64,000 nucleotides of DNA from Streptomyces sp. MJM8645 (lineage in GTDB: Bacteria; Actinomycetota; Actinomycetes; Streptomycetales; Streptomycetaceae): assembly GCF_001625365.1 (NCBI RefSeq), contig NZ_LJJF01000003.1, positions 1 through 64,000 of the forward strand, in the 5' to 3' direction. Below, piece after piece: positions 50,150 to 58,567 of this stretch (positions within the stretch are counted from its first letter, which is position 1; each line of letters starts with the position of its first letter). Under the pieces are notes generated by a model. It worked only from the letters and a program-made list of their open reading frames with translations. It had not been told where the DNA came from and did no database searches. The translations under genes and the position numbers were made by a program.

Positions 50150-51148
50150 TCAGGCCCAGGGCAGGGCGGCGCGGGTGCGCCAGTACGCCGGGGCGGGTTC
50201 GGCCAGGGCGGCGAGGGCGGCCAGGTCGTCGGGGTCGGGGTGCAGGGTGGCGGCGGTGAGGTTGGAGGCGAGCTGGTCGACGGTCGCCGCGCCGGACAGG
50301 ACGAGGTCGGCCCAGGGCTGGGCGGTGGCCGCGGCCAGGGCGAGGGCGTCGAGGGGGGCGCCGGTGCGGGCGGCGAGGGCGCGCAGTGCGGCGGTGTCGT
50401 TCCCGGTGGCGTTGCGTCCGGCGAGGCGGCCGTTGGCCATGGCCTCCTTGACGACGACCAGCCAGCCGGCGGCGTGGGCTTCGGCCAGGGCGGGGGCGGC
50501 GGAGGGTTCGAGCAGGTTCCAGGTGGCCTGGACGGCGGTGAACAGCGGGCGGCCGTCCACGGTGACGGCCAGGGCGGCACGGATGGTGTCCGCCTGGGCC
50601 GGGCCGCTGGTGGACAGGCCGACCCGCACGCCCTGTCCGGCCAGGTCGGCCAGGCGGGCGTGCAGGGCGGTGTCGGTCAGGGCGGGGCTGTCGGGGGTGA
50701 CGGAGTGGACCAGGTAGACGTCCAGGTGCGGGCCCAGCAGGGAGCGGGTCTCGTGGATCTGGCGGTCGAACACCGCTGTGGAGTGCTCCTTGACCTCGTG
50801 CGCGGCCACGCCGGTGGTCTGCCAGTCGGCCGTGTAGGTGTAGCCCCACTTGCTGCCGACCGTCACCTCGGCGGCGGCCTGGGGGTGTTCGGCGAGCCAC
50901 TGGGCGACGAACTCCTCGGCGCGGCCGTAGGAGCGGGCGGTGTCGAGGTAGCGCACGCCGGCGGCGTAGGCGGCGTCGAGCAGGGCGTGGGTGCGGTCGC
51001 GCAGTGCCTCGACGGTGCGTTCGGCGGGCAGGTCGCCGTCGCGGCCGAGGGTGATGTAGCCGGGCCGGCCGACGGCTGCGGTGCCCAGGCCGTACCGCGC
51101 GATCGGCGGGCGGTCGGCGGCGGCTCCGGTGGCGGGGTCGGTCGGCAT
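50150..51148 (-). CDS. Aldo/keto reductase
   Basis: 332 residues from ATG. Catalytic-site text YLDTARSYG (Asp-50-type and Tyr), VGSKWGYTY (Lys) and YLVHSVTP (His) is present, and the C-terminal NADPH part (VKEAMANGRLAGRN, LSGAATVDQL) is intact. The subfamily is uncertain. It is 89 bp from the DUF4253 gene on the same strand and may be cotranscribed. Confidence 0.92.
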   Translation of the reverse strand: MPTDPATGAAADRPPIARYGLGTAAVGRPGYITLGRDGDLPAERTVEALRDRTHALLDAAYAAGVRYLDTARSYGRAEEFVAQWLAEHPQAAAEVTVGSKWGYTYTADWQTTGVAAHEVKEHSTAVFDRQIHETRSLLGPHLDVYLVHSVTPDSPALTDTALHARLADLAGQGVRVGLSTSGPAQADTIRAALAVTVDGRPLFTAVQATWNLLEPSAAPALAEAHAAGWLVVVKEAMANGRLAGRNATGNDTAALRALAARTGAPLDALALAAATAQPWADLVLSGAATVDQLASNLTAATLHPDPDDLAALAALAEPAPAYWRTRAALPWA

Positions 51149-51291
51149 GGCGGGGTCTCCTCGGGCGCGACGGTGCTCACCTGGGACTTTACCGTCGGGT
51201 CGGCCGGCGCATCCGGCCGCCGGGGTCGGGCGGTCGGATGCGCCGGTCAGCCAGGCCGGTCAGTCAGTCAGGCCAAGGCCGGTCAGCCGGG

Positions 51292-52122
51292 TCAGCCGGC
51301 GGCGATGGTGGCCCGGATCCAGTCGGCGTAGGCGCGCACGTCGGTGTACAGGCCCGGGCCTTCGGAGCAGGGCACGCCCGGGGCGCCGGGGCCGGAGGTG
51401 GTGCCGATGAGCTCCCAGCGGCCGCCGCGGCCGCGCTGGATCTGCGGGCCGCCGGAGTCGCCGAAGCAGGCCATGGCCTTCGGGGTGGGGCTGGTCGTGC
51501 ACAGGCGGGTGGGGCCGGCGAAGCCGGGGGCGCAGTCGGCCGCGGCGGCGCGGCGGGTGTCGAGTTCCTGGAGGCGGTCCGGGAAGACCATGTCCTCGTA
51601 CTTGGGGGTGTCGAGGACGGTGCCGAAGCCGAGCAGCCGGGTCGGGGTGCCGGGCGGGCCGGGGCGCTGGGCGACGGGGGCGGGCCGCTGGGCGACGGGG
51701 CGGTCCAGGCGCACCAGGGCGAGGTCGTCGTAGTTGGGGCGGGTCTGGCCGTCGCCGAAGCTGAAGCCGGGGTGGACGACGGTGCGGGTGATGGCCCGGA
51801 CGGTGCCGCCGCTCTTGCGGTGCGCGCTGCCGATGCGCACGGTGCCGTCGAGCGTCAGCTCGCTGCCCGGGTAGCCCTGGACGCAGTGGGCGGCGGTGAG
51901 GACCCACTGGGGGTCGATCAGTGTGGCGCCGCAGGTGCCGTCGGCTATCTGCTTGGCGCTCATCGGGATCGTGGCCATGAACGGGTAGCGCTCGGTGGAG
52001 TCGTGGCCGTTGACGATCGCCTGGGCGCTTCCGGTCATGGCGGTGGCGCCCAGGGCGGCGGCGAGGGCGGCGACGGCGGTGGCGCGGGCGGCGCGGCGGC
52101 GGACGGTCTTGCGCAGGAGCAC
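51292..52122 (-). CDS. Secreted trypsin-like serine protease (S1 family)
   Basis: 276 residues from GTG at 52122 with GAAAGG ten nt upstream. The signal peptide ends about TGSAQA (36); IVNGHDST follows as mature N-terminus. The catalytic triad is TAAHC, YDDLALVRL and GDSGGP, with the substrate-pocket Phe/Gly in ACFGDSGG. Cysteines indicate two to three disulfides. An extra Pro/Gln/Ala insertion (RPVAQRPAPVAQRPG) in the loop after the Asp is unusual. Extracellular proteolysis is likely. Confidence 0.92.
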   Translation of the reverse strand: MLLRKTVRRRAARATAVAALAAALGATAMTGSAQAIVNGHDSTERYPFMATIPMSAKQIADGTCGATLIDPQWVLTAAHCVQGYPGSELTLDGTVRIGSAHRKSGGTVRAITRTVVHPGFSFGDGQTRPNYDDLALVRLDRPVAQRPAPVAQRPGPPGTPTRLLGFGTVLDTPKYEDMVFPDRLQELDTRRAAAADCAPGFAGPTRLCTTSPTPKAMACFGDSGGPQIQRGRGGRWELIGTTSGPGAPGVPCSEGPGLYTDVRAYADWIRATIAAG

Positions 52123-52243
52123 GGGTGACGGCCTTTCGGATCGGTTGGTTCGGATGCGTCCAGCCAACCCTGCGGCGCCCGGCCGGGACATCCGGGCAGC
52201 GGGCCGCCGTGCCCGGGGGCTGTCCCCCGGGCGCGGCGGCGGG

Positions 52244-52792
52244 CTACCAGGGGGTCGCGGCGGGCCGGGCGTTGGTGCCCGGGGCCTGCGCCGGCCTGGG
52301 CGCGGGGTTGGCTGTGGGCCGGGAGGCGGGCGCGGGCCGGGTGGCGGGGGCGCCGAAGTCGCCGACGTCGTCGGAGGAGGAGGTGCGGATGGCCCGGGGC
52401 GCGGAGGGCTGCAGGGAGTCGGCGGCGCGCACGGCCCGGACGGGGGCGAGGGCGGGGGCCGGGGCGAGGCTCTGGTCGAGGCGGACGACGAAGTTGACGT
52501 AGTCCAGGGGCTTGTCGGGCCAGTGGCAGTCGTTGCTGGTCAGCAGGCGGCTGCGGACGCCATCGCGTTCGGTGACGGGTCCGGGGGTGACGCGCAGGTT
52601 CGGCTGCCAGCTGCGGCCCCACAGGTGGTGTTCCAGGGTCAACGTCCAGCTGTCCTCGTCGACTTCCAGGGTGGCGCCGACCCGGCCGGGCAGAATCCGG
52701 GTGCCGTAGGGGCCGCGCACCACCGCGCGCTGGTCGAAGCTGGCGTTCTTGCCGACCACGGTGATCCGCCACGCGCCGTGGAACCTGAGCAT
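52244..52792 (-). CDS. Hypothetical protein
   Basis: 182 residues from ATG (MLRFHGAWRITVVGKNASF). The first 105 or so residues are strand-rich and look folded (TLTLEHHLWGRSWQPNLRV, SRLLTSNDCHWPDKPLDYVNFVVRL). The C-terminal part is Ala/Pro/Ser-rich and probably disordered. No domain was recognised. It lies 121 bp upstream of the S1 protease gene on the same strand. Confidence 0.65.
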   Translation of the reverse strand: MLRFHGAWRITVVGKNASFDQRAVVRGPYGTRILPGRVGATLEVDEDSWTLTLEHHLWGRSWQPNLRVTPGPVTERDGVRSRLLTSNDCHWPDKPLDYVNFVVRLDQSLAPAPALAPVRAVRAADSLQPSAPRAIRTSSSDDVGDFGAPATRPAPASRPTANPAPRPAQAPGTNARPAATPW

Positions 52793-52950
52793 CGCCGCAC
52801 TCCTGACGTCCTGGCGCGCCGTCCGGGCGGGCGCGCTTCCGTCGGGGTCAACGGCTGCGGGGCGGTGGGCGGCTCAGCGGTGGGCGGCTCAAAGGGCCGG
52901 GCCGGCCGGGGCGGGCGGCGCGGACCCGGCTCGGGCGGTTCGGGCCCGGT

Positions 52951-53604
52951 TCAGGCGGCGTCGGGGCGGGCGGCGGGCCGGGCGGGGAGGGGCTCGCCGG
53001 GGACGCGCTCGCCGGGGGCGGTGTGGGCGAGCGCCGGGTAGCCGTGCGCGGTGAGGACGAGGTCGGCGTAGCGGCGGTCGTCGAAGGGGACTCCGTGGCG
53101 CCGGAGCAGGTCGAACAGTTCGGCGAGGCGGCGGTGTTCGGTGCCGCGCGGCAGCCCGTCGCGGGTGGTGCCCAGGATGCCGAGGACCGGCCCGTACAGG
53201 CGGGCGCCGCGGGCGATGCGAGCGGCGCGGGCGGTCCGGCGGGGTGCCGGGGTCAGGCGCAGCAGCAGGACGAGCCGGTGGGCGCCGGAGTCGGCGTCCT
53301 GCCCGGCGTCCATCGTGAGGCCCTGGATGTCGCGCCACCGGTAGCGGCGCGGGACGAACGCCCGGACGAGGGTGAGGCCGTGGTCGTCGGCGCGCAGCCA
53401 GAAGCCGTACGGGACGGGCAGGGCCACGCCCAGGACGGCCGCGCTCGACAGCAGCAGCGCGGGGACGGCGCCCATCCGGCCGGCGGCCCCGGTGTCGGCG
53501 AGCACGACGCCCATCGCCAGGGCGAGCACGCAGCCGACGGGGGCGCCGGCGGCTCGCCACAGGAAGCCCAGCCGCACCGTCTGGTGTCGCGGCGCCGTGT
53601 TCAC
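52951..53604 (-). CDS. Membrane protein with PH-like domain
   Basis: 217 residues from GTG (VNTAPRHQTVRLGFLW). Two helices (about 14-33 and 41-60) are followed by GFWLRADDHGLTLVRAFVPRRYRWRDIQGLTM, a bacterial PH-domain pattern. The remainder is Arg/Leu-rich with HRRLAELFDLLRRHGVPFDDRRYADLVL. A longer frame upstream is Pro/Arg shadow. Function unknown. Confidence 0.75.
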   Translation of the reverse strand: MNTAPRHQTVRLGFLWRAAGAPVGCVLALAMGVVLADTGAAGRMGAVPALLLSSAAVLGVALPVPYGFWLRADDHGLTLVRAFVPRRYRWRDIQGLTMDAGQDADSGAHRLVLLLRLTPAPRRTARAARIARGARLYGPVLGILGTTRDGLPRGTEHRRLAELFDLLRRHGVPFDDRRYADLVLTAHGYPALAHTAPGERVPGEPLPARPAARPDAA

Positions 53605-53961
53605 GGGCGCTCCCTTCCCATGTCGTGCCGTCGGTGGGGCCGGCCGGTCCGGCCGGTCCCGTCTCGGGTGTCGATGCCTGGTGGTCCCAGGGGAGTCGGT
53701 CACACTACCGGCCTGCCGAGATCATTCGGATGATCCGGGGGAAACGTCAAATGTCTTTAATGCGAACGGACTTGATGGTCAGTCAGTTCGACAGGCCGGC
53801 CTGCGGTCCAGGATGTCAGCCACCGGTGGAGGGGTCAACTGACGTTGATTGGCGGTATCTTGTGATCCACGCCAGCTGATGCCGTTGGGTTATCGTGACC
53901 TGGCCGGCCCTGCCCGCCCGCCAGGAGGAGACGCGCGGGGCCCCGGTGAGGAGGGCGGGCC
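53605..53961. other. Intergenic region with promoter-like elements
   Basis: About 357 bp of relatively AT-rich sequence between a leftward membrane gene and the XRE/ImmA/MAB operon. GATCAT-TCGG-ATGATC (53720-53735) is a perfect inverted repeat. TTTAATGCGAACGG and TGATTGGCGGTATCTTG lie further right. No coding gene was seen. It is the likely operator/promoter region for the operon at 53962. Confidence 0.4.
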
Positions 53962-54408
53962 ATGGCGGAATCGAACCGGGAGGACGGACCGGTGGAACTG
54001 TCCGGGCTCGCGGCCAGGATCGAGGCGCTGTTCCACACCGTCCGCAGGCCCGACCGCGAGCAGTACACCAACGAAGAGGTGGCCCGGGCCTGCCGCGAGG
54101 CGACCGGGGAGTCGTTCTCCACCACCTACCTGTGGCAGCTGCGCACCGGGCGCCGGGACAACCCGACCAAGCGCCACCTGGAGGCGCTCGCCCAGTTCTT
54201 CCAGGTCCCGCCCGCGTACTTCTTCGACGAGCGGCAGGGCGCGGAGATCGCCAAGGAGCTCGCCCTGCTCGGCGCGCTGCGCGACGCGGGCGTGCGCAGC
54301 CTGGCGCTGCGCGCGGTCGGCCTCTCCTCCGAGGGCCTGGACACGGTCAGCGAGCTGATCGACGTCATCGCCCGCCGGGACGCTGCCCGCCGGCACCCGG
54401 CGCCCTGA
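53962..54408 (+). CDS. XRE-type HTH regulator (EspR-like)
   Basis: 148 residues from ATG. The HTH is YTNEEVARACREATGESFSTTYLWQLRTGRRDNPT, followed by LEALAQFFQVPPAYFFD, and a C-terminal helical dimerisation region (LLGALRDAGVRSLALRAVGLSSEGLDTVSELIDVI). It resembles EspR-like actinomycete regulators. It heads a probable operon with an ImmA/IrrE protease and a MAB_1171c-type membrane protein, and would be a natural substrate for the protease. Confidence 0.88.
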   Translation: MAESNREDGPVELSGLAARIEALFHTVRRPDREQYTNEEVARACREATGESFSTTYLWQLRTGRRDNPTKRHLEALAQFFQVPPAYFFDERQGAEIAKELALLGALRDAGVRSLALRAVGLSSEGLDTVSELIDVIARRDAARRHPAP

Positions 54409-54566
54409 CGCCGGCGGCGCGGACGGGCGCGCGGACGGGGTTACGGGCCGCGGGCGGGGCGGACGGGGTCCGGGGCTAGGAAGACGGGGGCCAGGCACGG
54501 AGGCGGAACCACGGCGGTCGGGAGATCGGGGGGAACGGGGCCGCTGATCGAGAAGGGGAACACAGC

Positions 54567-55187
54567 GTGCGGGACGACAGGTGCTACCGATCGGCGCTGC
54601 GCCGCTGCCGGCGGATGGCCGAACAGCTGGAACTGCCAAGCCCGTTCGACACCACCGTGCTACTGGAGCAGATCGCCCGCCGGCGGGGGCGGCCGATCGA
54701 CCTGCTGCCGGTGGCCGCCCGGCCCAACGCGCCCTGCGGGCTGCTGGTGTCCACCCGGGAGGCGGACTACATCCTGTACACCGCCGACACCAGCGCGCTG
54801 CACCGCCGGCACATCCTGGTCCACGAGATCGCCCACCTGCTCCTGGACCACGCCGGCTCCGCGCCGCTCGGCCCGGCCGCGGACCTCCTGCCGCACCTGT
54901 CCCCCGACCTGGTCCGGCGGGTGCTCGGGCGCACCGGCTACGACGAGCCCCAGGAGCGCGAGGCCGAGCTGCTGGCCTCCCTCATCCTCAGCCGGGCCGC
55001 CAAGGCCGACGCCGCGCACCCGCCCGGCCCTGCCCCGCACCCGGACTCGCTGGACGTCCTGGACGTCCTGCTCACCGGCGAGCCCGGGCCCGGACCCGTC
55101 GGCGACCGGGCGGCGGGCGGTCGGGCGGCGGGCGGTCGGGCGGCGGGCGGTCGGGCGGCCGGCGACCGGGCGGCGGGGCGTCCGTGA
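54567..55187 (+). CDS. ImmA/IrrE-family metallopeptidase
   Basis: 206 residues from GTG. A pro-like helical N-terminus is followed by PCGLLVSTREADYILYTADT and zinc motif HEIAHLLLDH (H86, E87, H90), with REAELLAS as the third-ligand region. A repeated GGRAA tail follows. Proteases of this type cleave or inactivate XRE-type repressors in other systems. The C-terminal GRAAG repeat, made by a 15-bp DNA repeat, is unusual for the family. Confidence 0.9.
   Translation: MRDDRCYRSALRRCRRMAEQLELPSPFDTTVLLEQIARRRGRPIDLLPVAARPNAPCGLLVSTREADYILYTADTSALHRRHILVHEIAHLLLDHAGSAPLGPAADLLPHLSPDLVRRVLGRTGYDEPQEREAELLASLILSRAAKADAAHPPGPAPHPDSLDVLDVLLTGEPGPGPVGDRAAGGRAAGGRAAGGRAAGDRAAGRP
55101..55177. repeat. 15-bp tandem repeat in the ImmA/IrrE 3' end
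   Basis: GGGCGGCGGGCGGTC recurs in three close copies with GGGCGGCCGGCGACC variants on both sides, encoding the GGRAA tail. The repeat ends just before the overlapping GTGA of the next gene, so copy-number changes would stay in frame only in steps of 15 bp. Confidence 0.65.
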
Positions 55188-56473
55188 GCGGCCTCGTCCT
55201 CTACGGCGTCGCGCTGTTCTTCGCCCTGAGCGCCTGGCACTTCGCCCGCGGCCGCCGGACCAACCCGCGTGCCATCGCCCGCTACAGCTGCTACGCCACC
55301 GCGCTGCTCGCCGCCGCCCTGCTGCTGCTCGCCCCGCCCACCGTCCAGGCCGCCGACCGGCTGCACCGGCTCGGGATCGCGCCCGCCCTGCCCGTCCTGC
55401 TCGGCGACACGCTGCGCATCGGCGCGGCCTGCGCGATCCGGCTGCTGGCCGGCGTCCTACGCGATCCCGAACTTCCCCGCCGCGCGGTGCGGCGCCAGCT
55501 GGCCCTGCTGGCCGGTGTCCTGGGGGTGCGGGCGGTCCTGTTCGTCGCCGCCGCGCCGGGCCTGGATGCCTCCGACCTCACCGCCGCGCCCTCCGCCGGC
55601 GCCCGCCTGGCGCTGGCCGGGTACACCGCCGCCGGCGTGCTCTACCTCGCCTACTGCCTCACCGCCCTGCTGCGCCAGCTCGCCCGGCTCGCCCGCGCCG
55701 CCGCGCCCGGGCGGCAGCGCAGCGGGCTGCGGCTGCTCACCCTGAGCCTGGTCGCGGGCCTGCTGTGGAACGCCTGGGGCGTCGACGACGTCGTCCAGGC
55801 GGCGGCCACCGGCACCCAGGCCGGCGCCGAGGACGCCCTGTGCGGCGTCCTGGGCCTGCTGTGCGTGGCACTGCTGGCGACCGGCCTGGGCACCACGGTG
55901 TGGCCGGCCGCGCACGCCGCCGTCCGCGGCTGGCTGCGCGCCCACCGCCGCTACCGGGCGCTGGCCCCGCTCTGGCGGGACCTGCACACCGTGCTGCCGG
56001 AGATCGCGCTCGCCCCGGCCAGCCGGCTGCCGCTGCTGCCGCCGCGCGACCCGCAGTTCGCCCTGTACCGGCGGATCATCGAGATCCACGACGCCCGGCT
56101 GATCCTGCGCCAGCACCTCGACCCGCGCACCCCGCGGTGGCTCGCCGCCGCCACCTCGCGCTTTCCCCCGTCCGCCGCCCGGGCCGACGCCACCGCCAAG
56201 GCCGCCACCGCCGAGGCCGCCGCGCTGGCCGCCGCACTGGAACGCGCGGCCGCCGGCGCCCGGCCCAACCCCGACACCCCGCGCACCGCCCCGGCGGCCG
56301 AACCGCCGCACGCCCTGGGGCCGGACCTGGAGTCCGAGGCCGACCACCTGGCCCACCTCACCCGCGTCTACGCCACCTGCCCGGCCGTCGCCGAGGTCCG
56401 CGCCCGTGCCCGCGCCGCCGCCCCCTCCCCCAGCGCCCCCGACCCCGACCCGGTCGCGAGCCCCGTGCGGTGA
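55184..56473 (+). CDS. MAB_1171c-type multi-pass membrane protein
   Basis: 429 residues from GTG, with GTGA overlapping the ImmA/IrrE stop. About seven helices fill residues 1-250 (VLYGVALFFALSAWHF, ATALLAAALLLLAPP, LALLAGVLGVRAVLFVAAA, AGVLYLAYCLTALL, TLSLVAGLLWNAWG, CGVLGLLCVALLATGLG). A cytoplasmic domain follows with RDLHTVLPEIALAP, DPQFALYRRIIEIHDARLIL and HLAHLTRVYATCP, matching the DUF6545 pattern. This three-gene arrangement recurs in actinomycetes. Function unknown. Confidence 0.85.
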   Translation: MSGLVLYGVALFFALSAWHFARGRRTNPRAIARYSCYATALLAAALLLLAPPTVQAADRLHRLGIAPALPVLLGDTLRIGAACAIRLLAGVLRDPELPRRAVRRQLALLAGVLGVRAVLFVAAAPGLDASDLTAAPSAGARLALAGYTAAGVLYLAYCLTALLRQLARLARAAAPGRQRSGLRLLTLSLVAGLLWNAWGVDDVVQAAATGTQAGAEDALCGVLGLLCVALLATGLGTTVWPAAHAAVRGWLRAHRRYRALAPLWRDLHTVLPEIALAPASRLPLLPPRDPQFALYRRIIEIHDARLILRQHLDPRTPRWLAAATSRFPPSAARADATAKAATAEAAALAAALERAAAGARPNPDTPRTAPAAEPPHALGPDLESEADHLAHLTRVYATCPAVAEVRARARAAAPSPSAPDPDPVASPVR

Positions 56474-56481
56474 GCCGCCGG

Positions 56482-56506
56482 ACCGGCCGGGGGCAACCCG
56501 GCCGGT
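56482..56506. terminator. Hairpin terminator between convergent genes
   Basis: ACCGGCCGGG and CCCGGCCGGT form a perfect 10-bp stem with loop GGCAA, between the end of the membrane protein gene and the end of the convergent sigma-like gene. Confidence 0.7.
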
Positions 56507-56538
56507 GGAACGGCGGGAGCGGACCGGGGCGGCGGCCG

Positions 56539-56988
56539 CTACCGGCGGACGGCCGCCAGCGAGCGCAACTGCACGTGGACGGCGCCCGGTTCGGTGCCGG
56601 TCAGCGCGGCGACCTCGGCGGCGGGCAGGGCGAGGACCAGGTGCAGCAGCAGGACGTCCTGCTGGGGGGCGGTGAGGTGGGCGACCGGGCCGAGCGGGCG
56701 CGGGCCGGCCAGGGCGCAGACACGTCGGCGGACCGCCTGCCAGGCGCAGGCGGCCGGGCTGGCGGTGGCCAGGGCGTCGAGCCAGTGGCCGCTGAGGTCG
56801 TCGAAGGCGCCCTGGACGGCCAGCGGGGCGTCGGCCGCGGGGAGCAGCAGGGCGGCGTAGTCCAGGTAGTGGCGCAGGTGGAGGTCGTACAGCGCCCACA
56901 GGCCCAGCGCCGGTCCGGTGGCGGTGGTCATGGCGGTGGCGTTGGTCGTGGCGGTGGCGGTGGTCGGCTGTCGTGGTGGTGTCGGCAT
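56539..56988 (-). CDS. Small sigma-factor-like protein
   Basis: 149 residues from ATG (MPTPPRQPTTATATTNATA). After a Thr/Ala-rich start, LYDLHLRHYLDYAALLLPAADAPLAVQGAFDDLSGHWL resembles a region-2 fold of ECF sigma factors. The end TAPQQDVLLLHLVLALPAAEVAALTGTEPGAVHVQLRSLA resembles region 4. The usual acidic and basic DNA/core residues are thin, so it could be a regulator derived from a sigma factor. It may work with the neighbouring XRE protein (inference). Confidence 0.6.
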   Translation of the reverse strand: MPTPPRQPTTATATTNATAMTTATGPALGLWALYDLHLRHYLDYAALLLPAADAPLAVQGAFDDLSGHWLDALATASPAACAWQAVRRRVCALAGPRPLGPVAHLTAPQQDVLLLHLVLALPAAEVAALTGTEPGAVHVQLRSLAAVRR

Positions 56989-57065
56989 GGTTGATTCCCG
57001 AGGTGGCGGGTGGGTGCTGGTCCGCGGACGGGGCGCTGGTGGCGCGTTCCCGTCCGCGGACCGGG

Positions 57066-57857
57066 TCACACGAGTACCGGCGGGCCGCCGCCGGCGCCGT
57101 CACGGCCCGTCCCGGCGGGGTGGCCGGGGTGGCCGGCGTCCTCGGCGCGGTCGGCGGCCAGACTGTTGCGCAGGGTCACCCACAGTTTGAACAGGATGTC
57201 CGTCGGGGTGCCGCTGCTGGAGGACTGCATGGCCCGGGTGAACTCCCGTTGGTACGTGCGGGAGTTGACCGGTGCCGAGGTGCGGGCGTTGTTCGTCCGC
57301 TCCCAGGCCGCCGCCCACAGTGCGCGGCGGGCCTCCTTGACCCCGCAGACCTCCATGTAGGTGAGGAACACCGCCTTGCGCAGCGGGGCCTCACCCCTGA
57401 GGACCAGCGCCAGGGTGCTGGAGGGCAGGCGCCCTCCCCCGGCCCGGGCCCGGCGGTCCAGCTCCTCCAGGGAGGGCCAGTCGGCCTTGCGCCGCATCTC
57501 GTGCATCGCCCGTCGCAGGTCGGCGAGGGAGTCGACCTGCTCGGGGTTGAGCCGTCGGGGCGCCCGGCGCTGGGTCCCGGAGGGGCGCGGGACGTGGGCC
57601 CAGTAGTTGGCCAGGGTCCACTTGCGGCGGGCCGCCTTGAGGTCGCCGTCGCAGGCCCGGGTGAGGGCCTCGACGACCTCCCAGTTCGGCATGGTCCGGC
57701 CGCTGGTGGCCCGTTGCAGGGTGGTCGGGTGGTAGTTGGTCCGGTCGGCGAGCTGACGGTAGGTCAGCCCGGCCTCTTCACGCTGCTCGCGCAGCAACGC
57801 GGCGAGCCGGCCCAGGGCCGGCTCGGTCGCCGCGATCGGTTTCTCCTGGCGTCCCAT
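57066..57857 (-). CDS. XRE-type HTH regulator
   Basis: 263 residues from ATG (MGRQEKPIAATEPALGR). HTH: AALLREQREEAGLTYRQLADRTNYHPTTLQRATSGR. The middle contains LRRAMHEMRRKADWPSLEELDRRARAG and RAVFLTYMEVCGVKEARR. It ends in a Gly-rich tail. It sits between the sigma-like gene and a tiny membrane gene on the same strand, likely an operon reading leftwards. Confidence 0.9.
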   Translation of the reverse strand: MGRQEKPIAATEPALGRLAALLREQREEAGLTYRQLADRTNYHPTTLQRATSGRTMPNWEVVEALTRACDGDLKAARRKWTLANYWAHVPRPSGTQRRAPRRLNPEQVDSLADLRRAMHEMRRKADWPSLEELDRRARAGGGRLPSSTLALVLRGEAPLRKAVFLTYMEVCGVKEARRALWAAAWERTNNARTSAPVNSRTYQREFTRAMQSSSSGTPTDILFKLWVTLRNSLAADRAEDAGHPGHPAGTGRDGAGGGPPVLV

Positions 57858-57875
57858 CGCGGTCCGGCGTTCCTT

Positions 57876-58109
57876 CTAGGCCCGCCCCTGCTGGAGCCTG
57901 GCATTCAACAGCAGCCCGCCGGTGGCCAGTTCGAGCGCCGCTCCCGCCGACATGCCCGTCCTCACCAGGGCGGCGGCCACGACGACCACGACGACGACCA
58001 CGGCCGTCCGCACGGGGCCGGACGGCCAGGGCAGGCCCGGTCGCGGCGGCGCCGGGTGGCCGGCGGTGCAGTGGGCGGGGGCGCGCTTCTTCTTCCGCTT
58101 CCTCGTCAT
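57876..58109 (-). CDS. Small single-pass membrane protein
   Basis: 77 residues from ATG with an excellent AGGAGGT six nt upstream. A very basic start (MTRKRKKKRAPAHC) and one hydrophobic segment of valines (VRTAVVVVVVVVAAALV) near 34-50 are followed by a helical tail. Such small Val-rich membrane proteins may be accessory subunits. It heads the leftward operon with the XRE and sigma-like genes. Function unknown. Confidence 0.7.
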   Translation of the reverse strand: MTRKRKKKRAPAHCTAGHPAPPRPGLPWPSGPVRTAVVVVVVVVAAALVRTGMSAGAALELATGGLLLNARLQQGRA

Positions 58110-58567
58110 CGAGGACCTCCTATATCACCGTCTACTCCAACGGACGGGAACTTCGGTGGTTGGCGTCACGCGAGGAACCCGTTTCGCGCAACACTCTGTC
58201 AGGCGTACGGGTGATTCCCAATCGGTTCGGTGAACATCGCGAAGATTGATGCGCCAGAATCCCGGGCCCGGCCCGCAATCTCGTCACAACCCTGTGACAT
58301 CAGTGCAGTTCAGGAACTCGAAACCGGAATTTGATGCATTTTTGTGCAACTCGCCCTTGTAGCCGTCCTGGCTGAATGTGACGATGTGCAGCAGCGTCAT
58401 CCAGACCTGCGGGTCAGGAACCCGGGGGCGCTGTCTACTCCAAATTCTCGGGAACACCGGCAGCGGGCCGTGTTGGCGCATGGGCCCGTCCGAACAGCAG
58501 AGACCGCCCGGCCCCAGCGGCCCGAGCGGTCTCTCTGTGTTTCCCCGGCCCGAGAGGACCCCGCTCG
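58110..58567. other. Long intergenic region, mostly non-coding
   Basis: About 458 bp between divergent operons. 58150-58260 is fairly GC-poor and likely contains the promoter of the leftward operon. 58284-58400 (minus strand) can encode a 38-residue peptide, listed separately as uncertain. Nothing else looks coding. The right end should hold the promoter of the gene at 58568. Confidence 0.4.
58284..58400 (-). CDS. Possible small protein (uncertain)
   Basis: 38 residues from ATG (MTLLHIVTFSQDGYKGEL) in a relatively AT-rich region. About three-quarters of third positions are G or C, higher than the surrounding sequence. An AGG lies eight nt upstream. No family was recognised and the gene is short, so it may be non-coding. 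Confidence 0.3.
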   Translation of the reverse strand: MTLLHIVTFSQDGYKGELHKNASNSGFEFLNCTDVTGL

